Part shown: positions 1 to 12,169 of the stretch, piece after piece
Position numbering within the stretch: the stretch's first letter is position 1
How the letters are laid out: every line of letters starts with the position of its first letter
NCBI GenBank assembly: GCA_037954235.1
Contig: JBBMOA010000010.1
Location: 20,110,029 to 20,174,028 of the forward strand
From: Aulostomus chinensis
Taxonomy: Eukaryota; Chordata; Actinopteri; Syngnathiformes; Aulostomidae
DNA: 64,000 bases
Reading direction: 5' to 3'
Translations under genes and position numbers: made by a program
The notes under the pieces: generated by a model
Database searches by the model: none
What the model saw: only the letters and a program-made list of their open reading frames with translations
Told to the model about the DNA's origin: nothing

Positions 1-2626
1 TAGTCAGTCAGTGCTACCAAAAATGTTAAAATAACCACCTTTGTAAAATTTTGCGTTCAACTACTTCTTTAAAATCCACTGTCCTGGTAGGTTTGATTAT
101 ATATATTTAAACTACCTGTAACCTTGACATGTTCAAGAGAAAGTTACAGGCTAAAACATTAAACCTTTTACTTAAATCCCCATAAATTCATACCAATCTG
201 CAGCATTTCCCTTTTTCTTTTACAATATTTATAATATTCTTAGTCCTAATGATGTCACTCTTGCTTAAAGGAGGAATTATTCTTTTAAACTTTATGTTGA
301 AAGACAGACAGTCACTCAGCGTATGGATCATAGATGGCTAGAAACCTGCCGAGGAACTACAGTAATATGTGAAACAGATGTGCTGCTGACAGACCACATG
401 AAACAAAACAGTTGAATGCAGTTGTAGAAATGGTGCAGTAGGACAGGAAAGACTTTGATCCAGTTCTTAATAAATCCTCCCAGATGTCCTTAACCTCAGA
501 CTAGGAGTAAATCTCTCCTCAATGGACAACTCACCTGAGATTTCTCGTCATGGATTTTTTTTTCTTCAGTCCTTCTCCATTTTTACTACTATGGCCGAGT
601 TCCAACACCTTAAGCTTTTTCAGAGGACCGCTAACTATACTAACAGCTTTACAACATTCCTGAGCAAGAATCATGCTTCTTCATCACCTCTATGTACATA
701 CTACACTTTGACCCAGAAAATCTTGGAGATACCCTTTACAAAGAGCTACTGCTCACTTTTGTGTTGCTCCATTCCTGCTCTGTATTCAACCAAAACCCAA
801 CAGATTGCAGCCTTACCTCCTGCTCCGGTCATATTTCTTTATCTTTTCTCTGTAAACATTGCAAACGCACACAAGTGTCCACATGGTCAGCTACCTTCTG
901 TGTTTACATGAGCAGGGATAGAGGCATGCTGGTGGTTTAAGCACTATAAACATTTCTTAAATGGATGTCTGCAGCACAGCGTGGGTGATGTCATCCTGTG
1001 TGCAGCACGGGCCAAGTTCAGCATTCTACACATGCAGGCGCTGAAGCGGGTCGTCGCACACAGAAAAACATATGACCAAAAAAGAAAAAAAAAAAGGAAA
1101 TCAAGCATTGGCTGCGGCATCAGTAGTCTGAAGCAAACATCATTAAGCTAAGAACTGTGACTAGCAGAGCAAAGAATTGAGTTAGCTCAGACAGTCAGCT
1201 TTCATCTAGACTCATTAGGTTACAGCTCACTCTTCGGCCTGACACACGACCGCCTGTGTGTTTTTGTCTTCCCCTTCTCATCATTTCTCTCTCTCTCTCA
1301 TACATACACAGAAAAAAAAGCAGTGTTGACTCAGTGTAGTAGAGAGATTACTTATAAGCTGATGCCGTGGCAGACTATAGCCTGTTTTCTAGTCAGTGAC
1401 TCACACACTGAGCAATGGGTAACGGCTGAGAAATTGGAGACAGCGAGCGGTTGGCAGGCTGGATAACAGGGGCTGGAAGGAAGGAAGACAAGTCGTCCTC
1501 TGGTTGGCTTGGTGTTGCTCTGCCTTAGAAGGCTGCGTTAGGGAACAAGATTTGTTTGTACTGCAGGCTAATGGACCATTCAGAGACAACTACACACACA
1601 CATATACCCTTCTGTTTTTTTCCTCTCTCTCACGATCTATCCATCTGTCTACATGCAACCTGTGTACATGCATTGCTTTTGCAAAAAAAAAAAAAAAAAA
1701 GCTTGTCTTGCCTGTGTGTAACTGAATTATTCAGGAACAATGCAGCAAACTCAGAACAGATTAGGATGCTGTTGTAAATTCCAAGCTGTTATATTATGTT
1801 AACTGAATCCAAAACACGTGCAAGTTTTTGCATGTTCTAGAAGTTTCCCATTATTTTAATTTTTTTTTTTTTTTTTTTGCTGTCATGCATATTTGCACAC
1901 AAAGTAGCAGCAGCATACTAATTGGCATACATTTTACTACATTAAAGCACAGAAGGAGGAATTCAAGCTCATTAAATGATGTAATTACATTAGAGTTTAA
2001 AAAATATATATTTTATATGTCGTGATAAATCTGTAGTAAACGAGCCACATTGTTGTGGCACTAATTTGCTAAAGCATGTCAATAAGAAATCAATATGGCT
2101 GATCATTTGTAAGCTGCCTAATTCCAAATCAGCAAAGTCGTGCTTTAAGTTGACATGACTTACACTTAAAATTGAGTGCACGTGCACTTGAAACAACGCG
2201 CTGACAGTTTACCTGCTGCACCGGCTCCATCCGGCAGTATTTTTCCCTGACATTGTCAGCTTCACCGCTTGAAACTTGATCCTTTTAACTGCAGGATCAC
2301 AAATACATGTTGATGTGAAATGTCATTGTGTAACAGCAAAAACAGCACACAGTGCTGCCTTACACTACCTCTGATATGGTAAACTACTCATTTTAATCAC
2401 GTTTGAACATTCTTTACAAATTCTTCTTGCTCAAGATTTTTTGGGATTCTTTTATTCTTCATGCCTAGAGGACAAAAATATCCAGGCCAGTTTTGTGAAA
2501 ATAGAGATCTGTTGCATGGGGCTTGCATGCTACAGTACGATAGTGGTCAGTGTTGCAGCTTTAGATGGTCATAATGGGGGTGTTGTCCTGTGTACATTCC
2601 TCCTGCATAACCAAGACTATACAGCA
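1..2626. other. Non-coding stretch upstream of mbnl1
   Basis: AT-rich with poly-A and poly-T runs (about 1681-1700, 1861-1878). Nothing resembling a conserved exon, RNA gene or transposon terminus was recognised. Confidence 0.5.
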
Positions 2627-3046
2627 CTTTATCTTAAATCCATCCATCCAGCCATCCAGCCATCCAGCGGTTTTCTACCACTTATCCTGTTAAGACTCAC
2701 GGAGGGACAGGAGCCTGTCCCAGCAGCCTCTGGGTGAAAGGCGGGGTTCACCCTGGATGGGTCAACAGTCCATCACAGGGCCAACACATAGAGACAGACA
2801 ACCATTCACACTCACAGTCACACCTACGGTCAATTTAGAGTATCAATCAGCCTCGTCCCCTCTTGATGTCTTTGGACTGTGGGAGGAAGCTGGAGTATTA
2901 GAGAGAACCCACGCAGGAACAGGGAGAACATGGAGACTCCACACAGAAAGATCAATGCTGGAGCCGGGACTGGAACCCGGAACCTTCTTGCTGTGAGGCG
3001 ACAGTGCTGACCACTGCACCACCGTGCATCCCCTTTATCTTAAATC
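2627..3046 (-). mobile_element. tRNA-derived SINE-like repeat, copy 1, with perfect target duplication
   Basis: The element (2641-3032) is flanked by a perfect 14 bp direct repeat, CTTTATCTTAAATC, at 2627-2640 and 3033-3046. On the minus strand it starts with GGTGCAGTGGTCAGCAC (box A-like), has GGTTCCAGTCC (box B with one mismatch), then a conserved body with the ACATAGAGACAGACAA word, and ends in a (GGAT)n tail. This is a very common fish repeat layout. The intact duplication points to insertion by retrotransposition. The family name is not assigned. Confidence 0.85.
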
Positions 3047-4075
3047 AGCAATCTCACATTCTGATGTACACACTACATGACTTAGCGCATATTATAGGAT
3101 CATACACCAGGAAGGTTCAGGTCACCATAGAACATGCAAGATGTGAGAGAAGAAAATGACGTGATATCACACATGAGATGCAGGTTTGTATTCCAAAACT
3201 GGAGGAAAACCAAGCCATCCAAGTAGTTGAAATATTTATACTGAGTCACCAAAATCAGAGAAGAACAAAAGATCGATTTGGGAACAGATTATTTCCTAAG
3301 TTCCATATGGCAAATGCACATCCAGGAACAACAGTTCTTATCATTACATCTGATCCCTAACAACGAAGGTTCATGAGCTCATAGCTCTCTAAGAGTGTGC
3401 AAAACTTTATCTTTTTGTCTATTTGGTTCAGCACCAGGTTTATTGGTTGTGGATGTCTAGTACACTTGTATATATGACCCCTCCCACAGGTTTTCTCTCA
3501 TGCCGCATCTTGTCCTCATTGGACCTGATCACAGAAGCTTGTTGCAGATAAATGTTTAGACATGTGGGATGTGTCGATAGCCCGTCGGCAAGGCTGCAAA
3601 CTTTTGTCTCACAACAGTTAACCCACAGTGATCCAGCACCACTTTGAGAGCATCTTATCTAGGGTATTTGTCTGCTAGTTACCCCACCACCACCACCCTG
3701 CCAAAAAAAAAAATCTGGGCTGAGATGATGCCCAGGGGGGTGATAATAATATGTTCATCTTCATTATTCTGATGAAAATCTCATTAGTTGACTTGATCAT
3801 TCACCAAAACATTGAAGGGTTAAGGGTGCTGGAGAGAATCACAGGGATCACCAATGTTGCTACGGATCACCCAGACAGGAACATGGATATCTGTATTAAA
3901 TGTTTTCAGAATCCACACAAGATGTTGAGATATTTTCGTCTGGGATACACTTGCCAGCTAAAAACCCACATAACAACCTCAAGAGCCTCTGATAATACTG
4001 AAAATAATATATTTCAGACCTCTATTTCTTACTTTAATCTGAGTAAAGCTGGGTAAAGTGCACAGATTTCCTGTG

Positions 4076-4094
4076 GCACTATGGGTAGTGTAGT
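4076..4094 (-). promoter_or_regulatory. ZNF143/STAF-like site (possible)
   Basis: The minus strand reads ACTACACTACCCATAGTGC, close to the ACTACAATTCCCAGAATGC type of site bound by ZNF143/STAF at many vertebrate promoters. No clear transcript start or splice donor is obvious next to it, so it may be chance. Confidence 0.2.
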
Positions 4095-5970
4095 CCCCCC
4101 CCCCCCAGAGAGTCTGTCTCACTGTAGGTCTGAGCTCCGTGCTCCCTGTCAGGGTACTAAAGGGATTGGATATGCTCTGCTAATGCTATTAGTGCCGCAG
4201 CTGGGGATTAGTGTCTCAAAAGGAAAAGGGGGAAAAGGGCGTGAAAAGTGAAAAATCATTGCATCAGGGAGAGTTAGCATTTACAGAGGGTGTGTGACAG
4301 AGATTTGCATGTCTCTACGTGTATTCAAGAGAAAAGGAGAGAGATTAAAAGGGAATTATAATGCAAACTACTGCCCAGCAAAAAAAAACAAAAAAAAAAC
4401 GAAATCACACTGGCTTTAATACAAAGTATTGTGAGAGCTGTTTTATATATTTAATTTGTCTGTTACATGACTGTTGGGATTTGAGTTAATTAGTCTATTA
4501 AGCTGGCCGGCACCTCTTGGAAACAGGCTTATTTTTAGCTAAAGGAAAGAGATGTCGTGATCACTCTTTTTTTTTTTCTTTCCTTTTTTTCTTCCAAGAT
4601 GACCGAAGTTGAAATGTGAGACAAGCTGAAGACGCAATATTTTTGACCTCTCTTGTGTTAGTCAAATTCATAAATGCATTGAGTTGCATGTTGATGCAAC
4701 AAGATTGAAATGAAACCCCATGCAGAAGGAAAATAAGAGGGTATGTCTTACCATCCAGCACTCTGAATATCCAGCCCTGACAGCGGGACAGAGTTTTTAA
4801 AAGGTCAGTGTTTTGGTTCTGTTACAGTAACAATAAAATCCCTCACAGTCATCCAAGTTTATGGAAGCTTTGTAGACGACTTCTGTACAACGTCATCACT
4901 AGCCCTTTATGGCGTTTCTTGTACAGCCAAACTCCAAAGAAGACATGGCAAGGAAGGTCTTGGACTGTAAAAAAAAAGGAATGGCTGGAAAATCTTCAGT
5001 ATACTGAGGGGATCACATGCTTTTTCTTAGAGCAGAGGATTATGGATCCAGATCATTAAAGTGTGAATCGGTGCAGCAGTGCTCCTAGAGGCTCTGTAAT
5101 CCATGTCAATTCCTTTAATGTTGTATAATTTTTACATCCAAAGGTTTTCATACCCATGGATTTTCCTTTGTATTAACACTGAGCTTCTTTCTGCAATGTA
5201 TAGAGCTATATGACCGAAGGCCACTTGAATGTAAATAACTTCAGTTTGTTGTGTCTGGGATAGTGGAGGAATCTGTACATTTCTCACCATAACACAAAGC
5301 TAATCATTAATGTAATCGCCAGTGTAATTAATGCCAGTTTCCTGTCCCAGACATAGTTGGCTATTATATGCCTTGATGACCTGCAGTTTTTCGCTCACCA
5401 ACCTGAAGTCTCAAAAGGGTGAAAAACTATGCACCATGCACATGACTTCCAGGTGTAGACTATTGCAAATCCTTATTATCAAGCTGCTTCAGAAACTTTG
5501 TTAAGTGGGAGTCATGCTTCTATTGACTGTGGAGCCGTCAAAAATCTTTCAACTGTAACATGTTATAAAGTTACCTTGAAGGTATTTTTTTTGTTATTTG
5601 TTTTGTTTTTTAACTTTGTCAGCTAGGCGATGCTGGTGTTATTATCATGCTCCATGCTTATATATCTAACAAACTTTTTTTTTCACTCGTATTCACAGTC
5701 TCGGTCATGAATGAGTCAAAATCAATTATCAAAATAGTTCGTGATCAGTATAATGTTGTTTGTGTCTGGATGGCGCACACCCAGTAATGTCTGAAAGCAA
5801 GGAACGCGTCCGTCTACCAGCACTGTCAGAGACCACAAGGAAGACACTGAGAAGATTATGTGAGGTGCCGAGAGTGAGGGGACATGATCTGCACACCAGG
5901 ATTTCCCTGTAGCTAACCTTCTGGGCTGATCCTCTCCTTGGCTTGTGAATTTCTAAACAGCTGCAGATGA

Positions 5971-5972
<2 letters not shown>

Positions 5973-6028
<56 letters not shown>
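5973..6028 (+). repeat. (TG)n microsatellite
   Basis: Uninterrupted GT dinucleotides over about 56 bp. Confidence 0.95.
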
Positions 6029-6029
<1 letters not shown>

Positions 6030-6884
6030 CTTCAGGGAAAGGCATTCTGATTTGAAATGATGAAACAAGAAATGAAGAAATGTTCTGAATCATTAAATAA
6101 CCATGTAGCTCATCTGGTGAATTACATGGTCTTATGAATATGAACAGTGTGTGCAAGTTGGGGACTCTAACCACAGGCAATGGGGGTTTTTTTTGTTTTT
6201 TTTTGAGGCATTTGTTTGTCCAATCAAACAGAAAATCTAGATTTCATATTGCTGGGGGGCTGCTGCAGGTGCATTTTTTGAGGTTTTTCCCACTGCAACA
6301 ACAGTTTGATATTTCGAGTCGAATTTCTGAAGCAGTAAATTACTGTATAGACAAGCATCATGCACACTAGGATTCTGTTTCATAATTATATTATTATCTG
6401 CAGGCCTTAGATCAAGCCCAACTTGCAGGGAAACTCACTGATCCAATTATGTCGCACAGTTTTTTTTTTCTGTTTAGTTCATACATCTTTAATCAGCTAT
6501 TAATCTTCACATGAATAAAGTAAAGTTTAGTTTTGTTTTTGCATTAGTGAACTGGCTTAATTGCCAATTATTTTGAAGTGGTATATTTGTTTCTTAAACT
6601 GAAGCTTTTCAGTTTTGTCAAACATTGTATAAACTACCAAAAATAATGTTTTTGTCTGTCTTCTTCTCTTTTAGCATCTGTTGTCTTTTTTCAACACGAT
6701 ATTCATTATCTCCCTGCATCTCCCCCCGCCTTCCTCCTTCTGTCTCACACATTTACACATCTTTCAGCGAGTTGCTAAGAGTCTAGAGATTGTCCTTATG
6801 AATATTTACCATCAGTGGGAGTGAGGTTTGTTCACTCCCACCCTGTTTCATGAGTATGCATGCTTTACACTGCTGCATGGAATC

Positions 6885-6892
6885 ATGTGTGT

Positions 6893-6959
<67 letters not shown>

Positions 6960-6960
6960 C
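6885..6960 (+). repeat. (TG)n microsatellite with CG tail
   Basis: TG repeats with one GAGT interruption, ending in GCGCGCGC. The alternating purine-pyrimidine run could adopt Z-DNA. Confidence 0.93.
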
Positions 6961-8200
6961 ATGCTTTATTGTTCAGTGATAATGCTATGATCATTCCCTT
7001 AGTAGCATCTAGTATATTTGGAACAAACCTAACCTTTATTATCCCATGTTGCTTCCTTGGCATATTCTCATATTATCATTTCCTTGGGGGCTCAAAGGGG
7101 AACTCCATTTGACTTAGTATTCCTCACACCCACGTTCAGTGTACAGTACACCCTCTTGTTGGATACCTACAGTGTACACCAGCTGTTAGCATACTGTATG
7201 TAAGTCTACACTCTCACTGCTTCAGACATAGTTGCAGCTACATTGCACCATTCTTTGTGACGAGCGTTAACAAGGAGCTTTATGCTATGCAACACTTTTA
7301 TACAATTCACATTACTCATCCAACAATAGAGGGACATTCATGTGTGGAAGGCAGTCAGTAGTAGCAAGTATTGAACTGGCTGTCAAGCTGACAGCCGGCG
7401 TACGATCAAATCCGTCAACCAGATTTAATTGAATGGCTTTTAACTTAAATAAAGTGGGCTTATATGTCTACTGAATACATTTCTTCATACTTGTAGCCTT
7501 GGCAACTCGGCTTTTGTATTTAAGGGTTCAAAGAGACTCACCTCTATAAAACCTGCATGACTTTAAAGCAACATTATGACCCATTTTTAGCTTCAGCTGA
7601 TAGTTCGGAGCATGGTACATCTTTTATTCCTCCTCTTAGCTCTGAATTTCTGTTTCTGTGAAATGAATTTGTGTAAAGAAGGGGAAAAAAAGTAATTTAA
7701 CACTATGTTAGCAACTCCACATCAGTGAACTTAACCATGACCAGGAAGAAGGTCATTGCAGAACAGACCTCCTGCAAAAAAAAGAAAAAAAATAAGACCG
7801 GCATTGTTGAGATACTGTAATTATTTTTTAAACACACCCAGAGTCCTTAATTTAATGGAATGTATCCAAAGAAAATTGTGTGTGTGACCCTGATCTCCAG
7901 TGCAAGTGAGACCAAGTGTTGTAGGCTCATGCATGAGATCAAATATGAGCAAAGAAACAGCGTCTAACCAATACAAGCAGAGCACATGACCCTTTTTTCC
8001 CTGCAATAATATGTAGCTGAGGAATTACTCCGAATTAATGTTGTATACGGACATACACTCACACACAATATGGTGGGACTTTTGTTGACGCAAAGCAAAA
8101 GAGTAGTAATAACAATGCATGAGCCTAACCAGCGGTCATTGTGCTTAAGGGGAGCTGCAATGTTGTTAATGAATGACTGGAATGAGCAGTGAGAGCTTGG

Positions 8201-8219
8201 TGTGTGTGTGTGTGAGTGC

Positions 8220-8258
<39 letters not shown>

Positions 8259-8262
8259 TGTG
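8201..8262 (+). repeat. (TG)n microsatellite, interrupted
   Basis: TG repeats with GAGTGCGTGCG and GCGCG interruptions. Confidence 0.92.
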
Positions 8263-9643
8263 CTTGCAAGTGGTTAGTGTTAATGTCTCTAATGAATAGA
8301 TGTGGTGCACAGAGCCTTTGGACACCTGCTGTTGCCATTAGTCCCAAAGAGCAGACTAATCATCCTGGCCTTCAAATCTAGGCAGGTTATTCAATGTCAC
8401 TCAAATTCAAGAACCCTCCATCACACCAAGTACATGATTGTTCTGCTATAATGCTGGCTTGTTTAGATATAGAAGAAAAAGGAACAGTGAAAAGCCCTTT
8501 CATTTAAATGCTCTTTTGCAGAGCATTATCGTAGTAGCCAGGTCTGAGTATTTCTACCTCCAGATGCGTTTATACATTTGGAGCCCAATGCGAACATGCA
8601 GTATGTATGTTTTTGGTGAAAAAGAGAATTCTCAGGGTCATGAAGGTTTTTTTTTTTTGGTGGGGAGTACAATAGGGCTGTGCAGGAGTGAGAGACAAAG
8701 GGAAGGCTAGGATGACAGCTACTAAAGAAAAAAATAACAGGGAGGCAAGATGTTGAAAGATTGAGCGTTCGGGGTTACCATTGCAAAGATTGTGTTGCAG
8801 GATTTACAGGGCCAGAAGGACAACCTTCCACCCACTCTGTCACCATGGGAGACGGTGGAGAGGAGGTCTCATTGCTGTTTCTTCTTCACCTTCATTCCCT
8901 CTCTCCTTTATGATATTTATCTCTTCCTTTCCCTTTTGTTTCTCTCTTCTTTTTCTTCTTGTCAGCTCTTGATAACTTCCTGTTATCAGCCCATTAAATA
9001 GCTGCTCAAACAGACCTCTAGAAAGATGAATAATGATGAAAATTTAAATAATTACACTGTCCGTCTTTATCTTAGAATCTGTCCATCTGGCTGTGTGCAC
9101 ACCACACATTCATTTGATCAACTCCAGTGAGCTGGACTTCCCTTGTTGGTAATGTGTGTTATCAAAGTGCTGCAGGCCTCTGTGCACTGGCAGTAGCAGT
9201 GGAGAAAGGGGAAGAATTCACAAACAGGAACTATAGCCTGCTTCCAGGAACCCACCTCATCAATGCACAGACACTTGGAGACACACACAAGCATGGGGGT
9301 GCATCTGCATCCACACTCTGTATCTGTCTTTGTCCTTACTCTGTCTACACACCGCCTTCTCTTTATCTAACCCGGCAGAAGCAACAGTTTAGCGACCACA
9401 TGACCACAGACAGTCTCTCCTCGTTTCTGTGTGTGCTGGTTGGCTTGAGCTTGCAGGAAATGTTTAACAGTGGAATAAGATGCAAGAAGAAATGTTGGAG
9501 TGGCTAAATTTCAATTTTTTTTAAAGAAAAAAGACAGAGAGAGAGAGCAAAAAGTGAAGAGCTACAGAAGCGGGGGGGGGGGGGGCTGTTGCCACAGCAA
9601 CCAGTGCTGTGGTGGTCGTCATCATGAAGCTTCTTCTGCATTG

Positions 9644-9682
9644 TGTATGCGTGTGTGTGTGTGTGTGCGCGCGCATATGTGT
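9644..9682 (+). repeat. (TG)n/(CG)n tract
   Basis: Short TG repeat running into GCGCGCGC and ATATGTG. Confidence 0.85.
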
Positions 9683-9785
9683 GGACACGGCGTGTGTGAG
9701 TTCACCCTCCTCTCTCCAGACAAGAGGCGAGGACATCCCCCTCTAACACCGTGCCAAAAGAGAGGGGGAGAGAGTGAGATGTACA

Positions 9786-9787
<2 letters not shown>

Positions 9788-9843
<56 letters not shown>
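9788..9843 (+). repeat. (GA)n microsatellite
   Basis: Uninterrupted GA dinucleotides over about 56 bp, directly upstream of a candidate promoter or first exon. GA/CT tracts are common in vertebrate core promoters. Confidence 0.95.
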
Positions 9844-9845
<2 letters not shown>

Positions 9846-9986
9846 GAAACCCCATAATGCACTGCACGCTGCAGGGCTGAAGTCGTGCAGATTCATCAGT
9901 TCCTGTTCGGAGGGATTGTGTGTAAGTGCACACTCACTCATAAGACCCAGACTGAGTGCGGGAGAAACACACAGACAAGCAGGCAG
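9844..9986 (+). other. Candidate non-coding first exon (speculative)
   Basis: The sequence after the (GA)n tract ends in AGGCAG|GTAAGG at 9986/9987, a strong donor. A ZNF143-like motif at its start and the purine-rich tract just upstream resemble a TATA-less promoter. It is 24.6 kb upstream of the mbnl1 start-codon exon in the same orientation, so it could be an alternative 5' exon. No transcript evidence is available. Confidence 0.25.
9850..9866 (+). promoter_or_regulatory. ZNF143/STAF-like core motif
   Basis: CCCCATAATGCACTGCA contains the CCCANAATGCAYYGC core typical of ZNF143/STAF sites, which usually lie near transcription starts. It sits between a (GA)n tract and a strong splice donor 120 bp downstream. 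Confidence 0.35.
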
Positions 9987-12104
9987 GTAAGGCAGCTTTT
10001 TGTGTTCAGCAACAAGATGAGCGCTACATCTCTCTATTACTGTCTCTGGAGAGGAGGAGAGGTGAAAGGGTGTCATTAATGTTTGACATGCTATGATTTC
10101 GACAACTTCTCCGCCTGTTGCAAACACTGCTGCTGCATTTTTGTTTTTCTTATTTGGAATTGCAGGAGTTCTTTCAAAAACAGGACTTCTATGTGGATGT
10201 GTGTCTATTACTGGGGTTTGTCTTTGTACCTCGTGAGTGTGGCAATAACGGTGTGTATGGTATAACAATCACTTTCTTGAGGCTGTTTGAAAAGTTAATG
10301 TTTGGATAGGTTTTAAAAAAAAAAAAAGAAAAGTCAAGTTAAGTCATAAATATTCAGAAGTAATATGGTTTAATTGCAAAATGTCAAGTAGTGTTGCATT
10401 GATTTTCTCTGATATGCTTCATGAAACACTAAAGTGACACTAATTAGATCATTTGAAGTATAAGCCTAAATAACACTTGATCCACTGATCCATAATACTC
10501 TCATGTGGAAAATCTCTAATAAGGCGTCTGAATATTCCAAAGTATTTTTGTTTTTGTTTTTTTTGCTTCAAAATGACATAATAGAAGTTTGTTCAATTCT
10601 GCAGGGCTGAAGCTCATTTTTCTTTAGGCATCTACACGAATGTAAGAACAAGCTGGTCGATGTGTGACATCACCATTGTGCCTCAAGTGTGGTTTAACGG
10701 CCTCAGAAGCTTTTGGTCATATCTGTTTCACCAGAGACAGACGCAGCCTGCGATGTACGATTGCAGCAGCTTCGGTCAGATGTTCTTAAACTTTACCATG
10801 CAAAGACTGAGATGGGAAATTTCTGTTCTCCGCCGTGGGAGTTTATGAGAAGTATTTCACGTGCAGACACAGCGAGAAGTTAAAAACAAGGGCTAAAAAA
10901 AAAAAAAAAAAAAAAAGTTTGATACGACATATGATTAAAAGTTTGATGCAAAAGTACGTACATTGAATCCCTTGCACATCCCTCAAGAGCGCAACTTGTA
11001 TTATGTCAACATCCAGGTTTCAAATAAAGTACAACCGAGGTAATTATATTTATATAGCCCTTTATTACACACAAGTCTCAAAGGAGTTGTTAGATTGATT
11101 TTACTGGTGCATAGTGTCAGCATACATTTTGACTGTGTGATGTTCTGCTGAACGTTGTAACAGACTCAGCGAAGAGCTTTGTGGCTGTGGAATGAAATGC
11201 ATGAACAAAAAAAAAGAAAAAAGAAGAAGAAGCCATAATCCAGTTCAGAGAAAAAAAACAATACAAAAATCTTTTGAATATTCCGTTTCTCAATTTAGCT
11301 CACACAGAATACCACCTCTGTATTCTACGCTAGAATAGAAAATCAACCTGTCAAAATGGAGGAGCTCCTCTTTTTCATGATGGTCCCTTTCATTAAGAAC
11401 CTCCCTTTCCACTTTCCATGCTGTCGTCTGATATAATTATCCGACAGACACCTATGTGACAGAAGCATCTATATCTCGGCCTTGGCTCTGTAATAATTTA
11501 GCGCTGGTGCTCTGGAGACTCTAAGCTGCCTGATGAAAGTGAATATGTGAGGATGTGTGTGTCTGTGTGTCTGTGTATGTATGTGTGTGTGTCTGTATGT
11601 GAATTCATAAGGGTATATGATGTACTGTTGAAGATGTTTCATTGAGCTCAACCAGGAAACGTGAAGGGATATACCGTGACATTAAATGAGGAAAACATCG
11701 GGGGAAAAAAAAACCGGATGCTGTTTTTAATTGTTGCTCTTTTGCAGCTCAAATCACTAAATTCCTCAAATTTCTTAGAATAACAGATGGTCATTACCAG
11801 AGCTAATTTGATGTTTGTTTTGAGGTTTAGCAAGGTTTTGGCTAATAATCCCCAGTAAAGTAATCCAACGTGGAACTGGTTCATGGAATATATTGTTGAA
11901 AGCAAAAAAAAAAAAAAAAAAGTTTCAGACTGAAGAGTGTGGTCATACAATTTCACCAGCCTCAAGTAGCTGCTGTGTTTTGAAGATGATCCATTTAATG
12001 ATTTGACCTTAGATCCTCAACAATAGAGCTGGGGTACTTTCTGAATACTGAAAACCTCTCACAACAGGTTACCTTGCTAGTTTGTCATTCGAAAAAAAAG
12101 GGTT

Positions 12105-12169
12105 TCTCTCTCTCTCTCTCTCTCTCTTGCTCTCTCTCTCTCTTGCTCTCTCTCTCTCCCTCTCTCTCT
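12105..12169 (+). repeat. (CT)n tract with periodic TTG interruptions
   Basis: CT dinucleotides interrupted twice by TTG, giving a higher-order repeat of roughly 20 bp, then CCCTCTCTCTCTG. Confidence 0.92.

Larger units (their letters stand above)
3047..9787. other. Non-coding stretch with several (TG)n microsatellites
   Basis: No coding exon or transposon termini seen. It contains a C-run at 4094-4106, TG tracts near 5973, 6885, 8201 and 9644, and a G-run at 9572-9585. Translated frames across the repeats give Cys-Val or Thr-His runs and are artefacts. Confidence 0.5.

Noticed and set aside
4076..4094. Promoter at the STAF-like site near 4.08 kb
   Set aside because: No adjoining donor or other promoter-like composition; kept only as a low-confidence site.
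5973..6028. Tandem repeats as possible CRISPR arrays
   Set aside because: They are dinucleotide microsatellites without spacers, in vertebrate DNA.
9702..10268. 188-codon minus-strand frame
   Set aside because: A long Ser-Leu run comes from the (GA)n tract. The remainder has no domain signature.
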